Assembly (NCBI GenBank): GCA_963169595.1 | Contig: CAUJFM010000057.1 | Coordinates: 1 to 5,514 of the forward strand | Length of the DNA stretch: 5,514 nt | Source: Bacteroidota bacterium | GTDB lineage: Bacteria > Bacteroidota > Bacteroidia > Flavobacteriales_F > PHOS-HE28 | Direction: 5' to 3' | Shown here: piece after piece, positions 4,964 through 5,514 of the stretch | Layout: each line of letters begins with the position of its first letter | Numbering within the stretch: the stretch's first letter is position 1 | The notes under the pieces: model-generated | Databases searched by the model: none | The model's input: the letters and a program-made list of their open reading frames with translations, nothing else | What the model was told of the DNA's origin: nothing | Translations under genes and position numbers: made by a program

Positions 4964-5514
4964 ATGCGCTTCCTTACTCTATTCACCAGCGTCCTGCCCT
5001 TATGGGCCTTCGCCTGCACCGCCTTCATCCTTCACGATGGCGGCCGCACCTTCGTGGGCAACAACGAAGACTCGTGGTGCGTGCATGGCCGCGTGCGCTT
5101 CGTGCCCGGTGAGGCGGGCCGGCTCGGGGCGGTGTACTTCAGCAGTTGGCGGGGCCACCCGTACATGCCCTGGATCGACCAGCTGGGCATGAACGAGGCC
5201 GGACTGGTGTTCGACGGGCTCACGGTGCAGCCGAAGGACGTGGCGCCTGCTCCAGACAAGCCAGCGCTGGAGTTCAGCGAACTGACCAACCGCGTGTTGG
5301 AACAATGCCGCGATGTCCCGGAAGCGTTGGTCTTCCTGCAGGAGCATGACCTGATGCTCCTGCACAAGAGCATGATCTTCCTGGCGGATGCGCAGGGCCG
5401 TTACGCCGTGGTGCAGAACGACACCATCCTGATCGGCGTGGAGCCATCCTTCGCGGTGGGCAACTGGCGGTTGAGCGGCGGCACGGACCATGACGCGATC
5501 CCCATACCCCGCCT
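4964..5514 (+). CDS. Secreted choloylglycine hydrolase / linear amide C-N hydrolase-like Ntn-hydrolase (N-terminal 183 residues, runs off right edge)
   Basis: Enzymes of this superfamily cleave linear amide bonds (bile salts, penicillin V, N-acyl amino acids) using an N-terminal cysteine. Residues 1-17 are a signal peptide ending AFA, and the mature protein would begin C18-T-A-F, typical for the family, so signal peptidase would unmask the nucleophile. GNNED (32-36) sits where the GRNxD motif lies in bile salt hydrolases: D36 fits the conserved Asp, but the Arg position is Asn, as I recall for a Bacteroidota CNNEDW-type subgroup. GMNEAGLVFDGL (75-86) matches the GMNxxGL block, LADAQGRYAVVQ (140-151) the DxxG strand, and VGNWR (165-169) the conserved Asn near the oxyanion region. 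The C-terminal part is off the edge. The substrate cannot be told; the name covers the fold, not bile salts. It starts 50 nt after paralog 2 on the same strand. Cys18 as a lipobox is less likely, since the preceding AFA is poor for that. Confidence 0.82.
   Translation, partial: MRFLTLFTSVLPLWAFACTAFILHDGGRTFVGNNEDSWCVHGRVRFVPGEAGRLGAVYFSSWRGHPYMPWIDQLGMNEAGLVFDGLTVQPKDVAPAPDKPALEFSELTNRVLEQCRDVPEALVFLQEHDLMLLHKSMIFLADAQGRYAVVQNDTILIGVEPSFAVGNWRLSGGTDHDAIPIPR

Noticed and set aside
5006..5017. Lipoprotein signal in the acylase-like protein (AFA before Cys18).
   Set aside because: The -3 and -2 residues are poor for a lipobox, and the mature C-T-A-F start with GNNED downstream fits an N-terminal nucleophile.

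Overview
The window looks like chromosomal DNA from a GC-rich member of the Bacteroidota, perhaps a high-GC Flavobacteriales-type lineage. Two paralogous secreted proteins end in type IX secretion (T9SS) sorting domains, which are confined to the Bacteroidota and close relatives. None of the genes has a clear Shine-Dalgarno site, as is common in that phylum. A TAnnTTCG box, close to the phylum's TAnnTTTG -7 promoter element, sits just upstream of four of the five starts. The placement below phylum level is inference.

Left half, minus strand: an SDF-family (DAACS) cation/dicarboxylate or amino-acid symporter (start 2709, stop 1402) is followed 82 nt later by ftsH (start 1319). FtsH runs off the left edge, so the window holds the two membrane segments and nearly the whole AAA+ domain but not the zinc-protease domain. 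The two genes could share a transcript, although ftsH has its own candidate promoter box. They have no obvious functional link beyond the membrane.

Right half, plus strand: two tandem paralogs (2992-3876 and 4032-4913; 294 and 293 aa) encode secreted proteins of unknown function. Each has a near-identical signal peptide, a diverged core and a near-identical C-terminal T9SS domain. Before the first of them, in the divergent intergenic region, lies the tail of a third copy (about 2789-2860), cut off near the symporter's promoter region. The array is therefore [CTD remnant] - leader - gene - leader - gene. The leaders are themselves repeated and carry ATTCTAC-type heptamers, three in the first and six in the second. 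The last gene (4964 to the right edge) is the N-terminal part of a secreted Ntn-hydrolase of the choloylglycine hydrolase / linear amide C-N hydrolase type, whose probable nucleophile Cys18 would be exposed by signal-peptide cleavage.

There is no RNA gene, CRISPR array, transposase or evident defence system. The most interesting signals are the small T9SS paralog array with conserved ends and variable middles, its remnant copy and heptad leaders, and the recurring start-proximal TAnnTTCG box, which would imply very short or absent 5' leaders.
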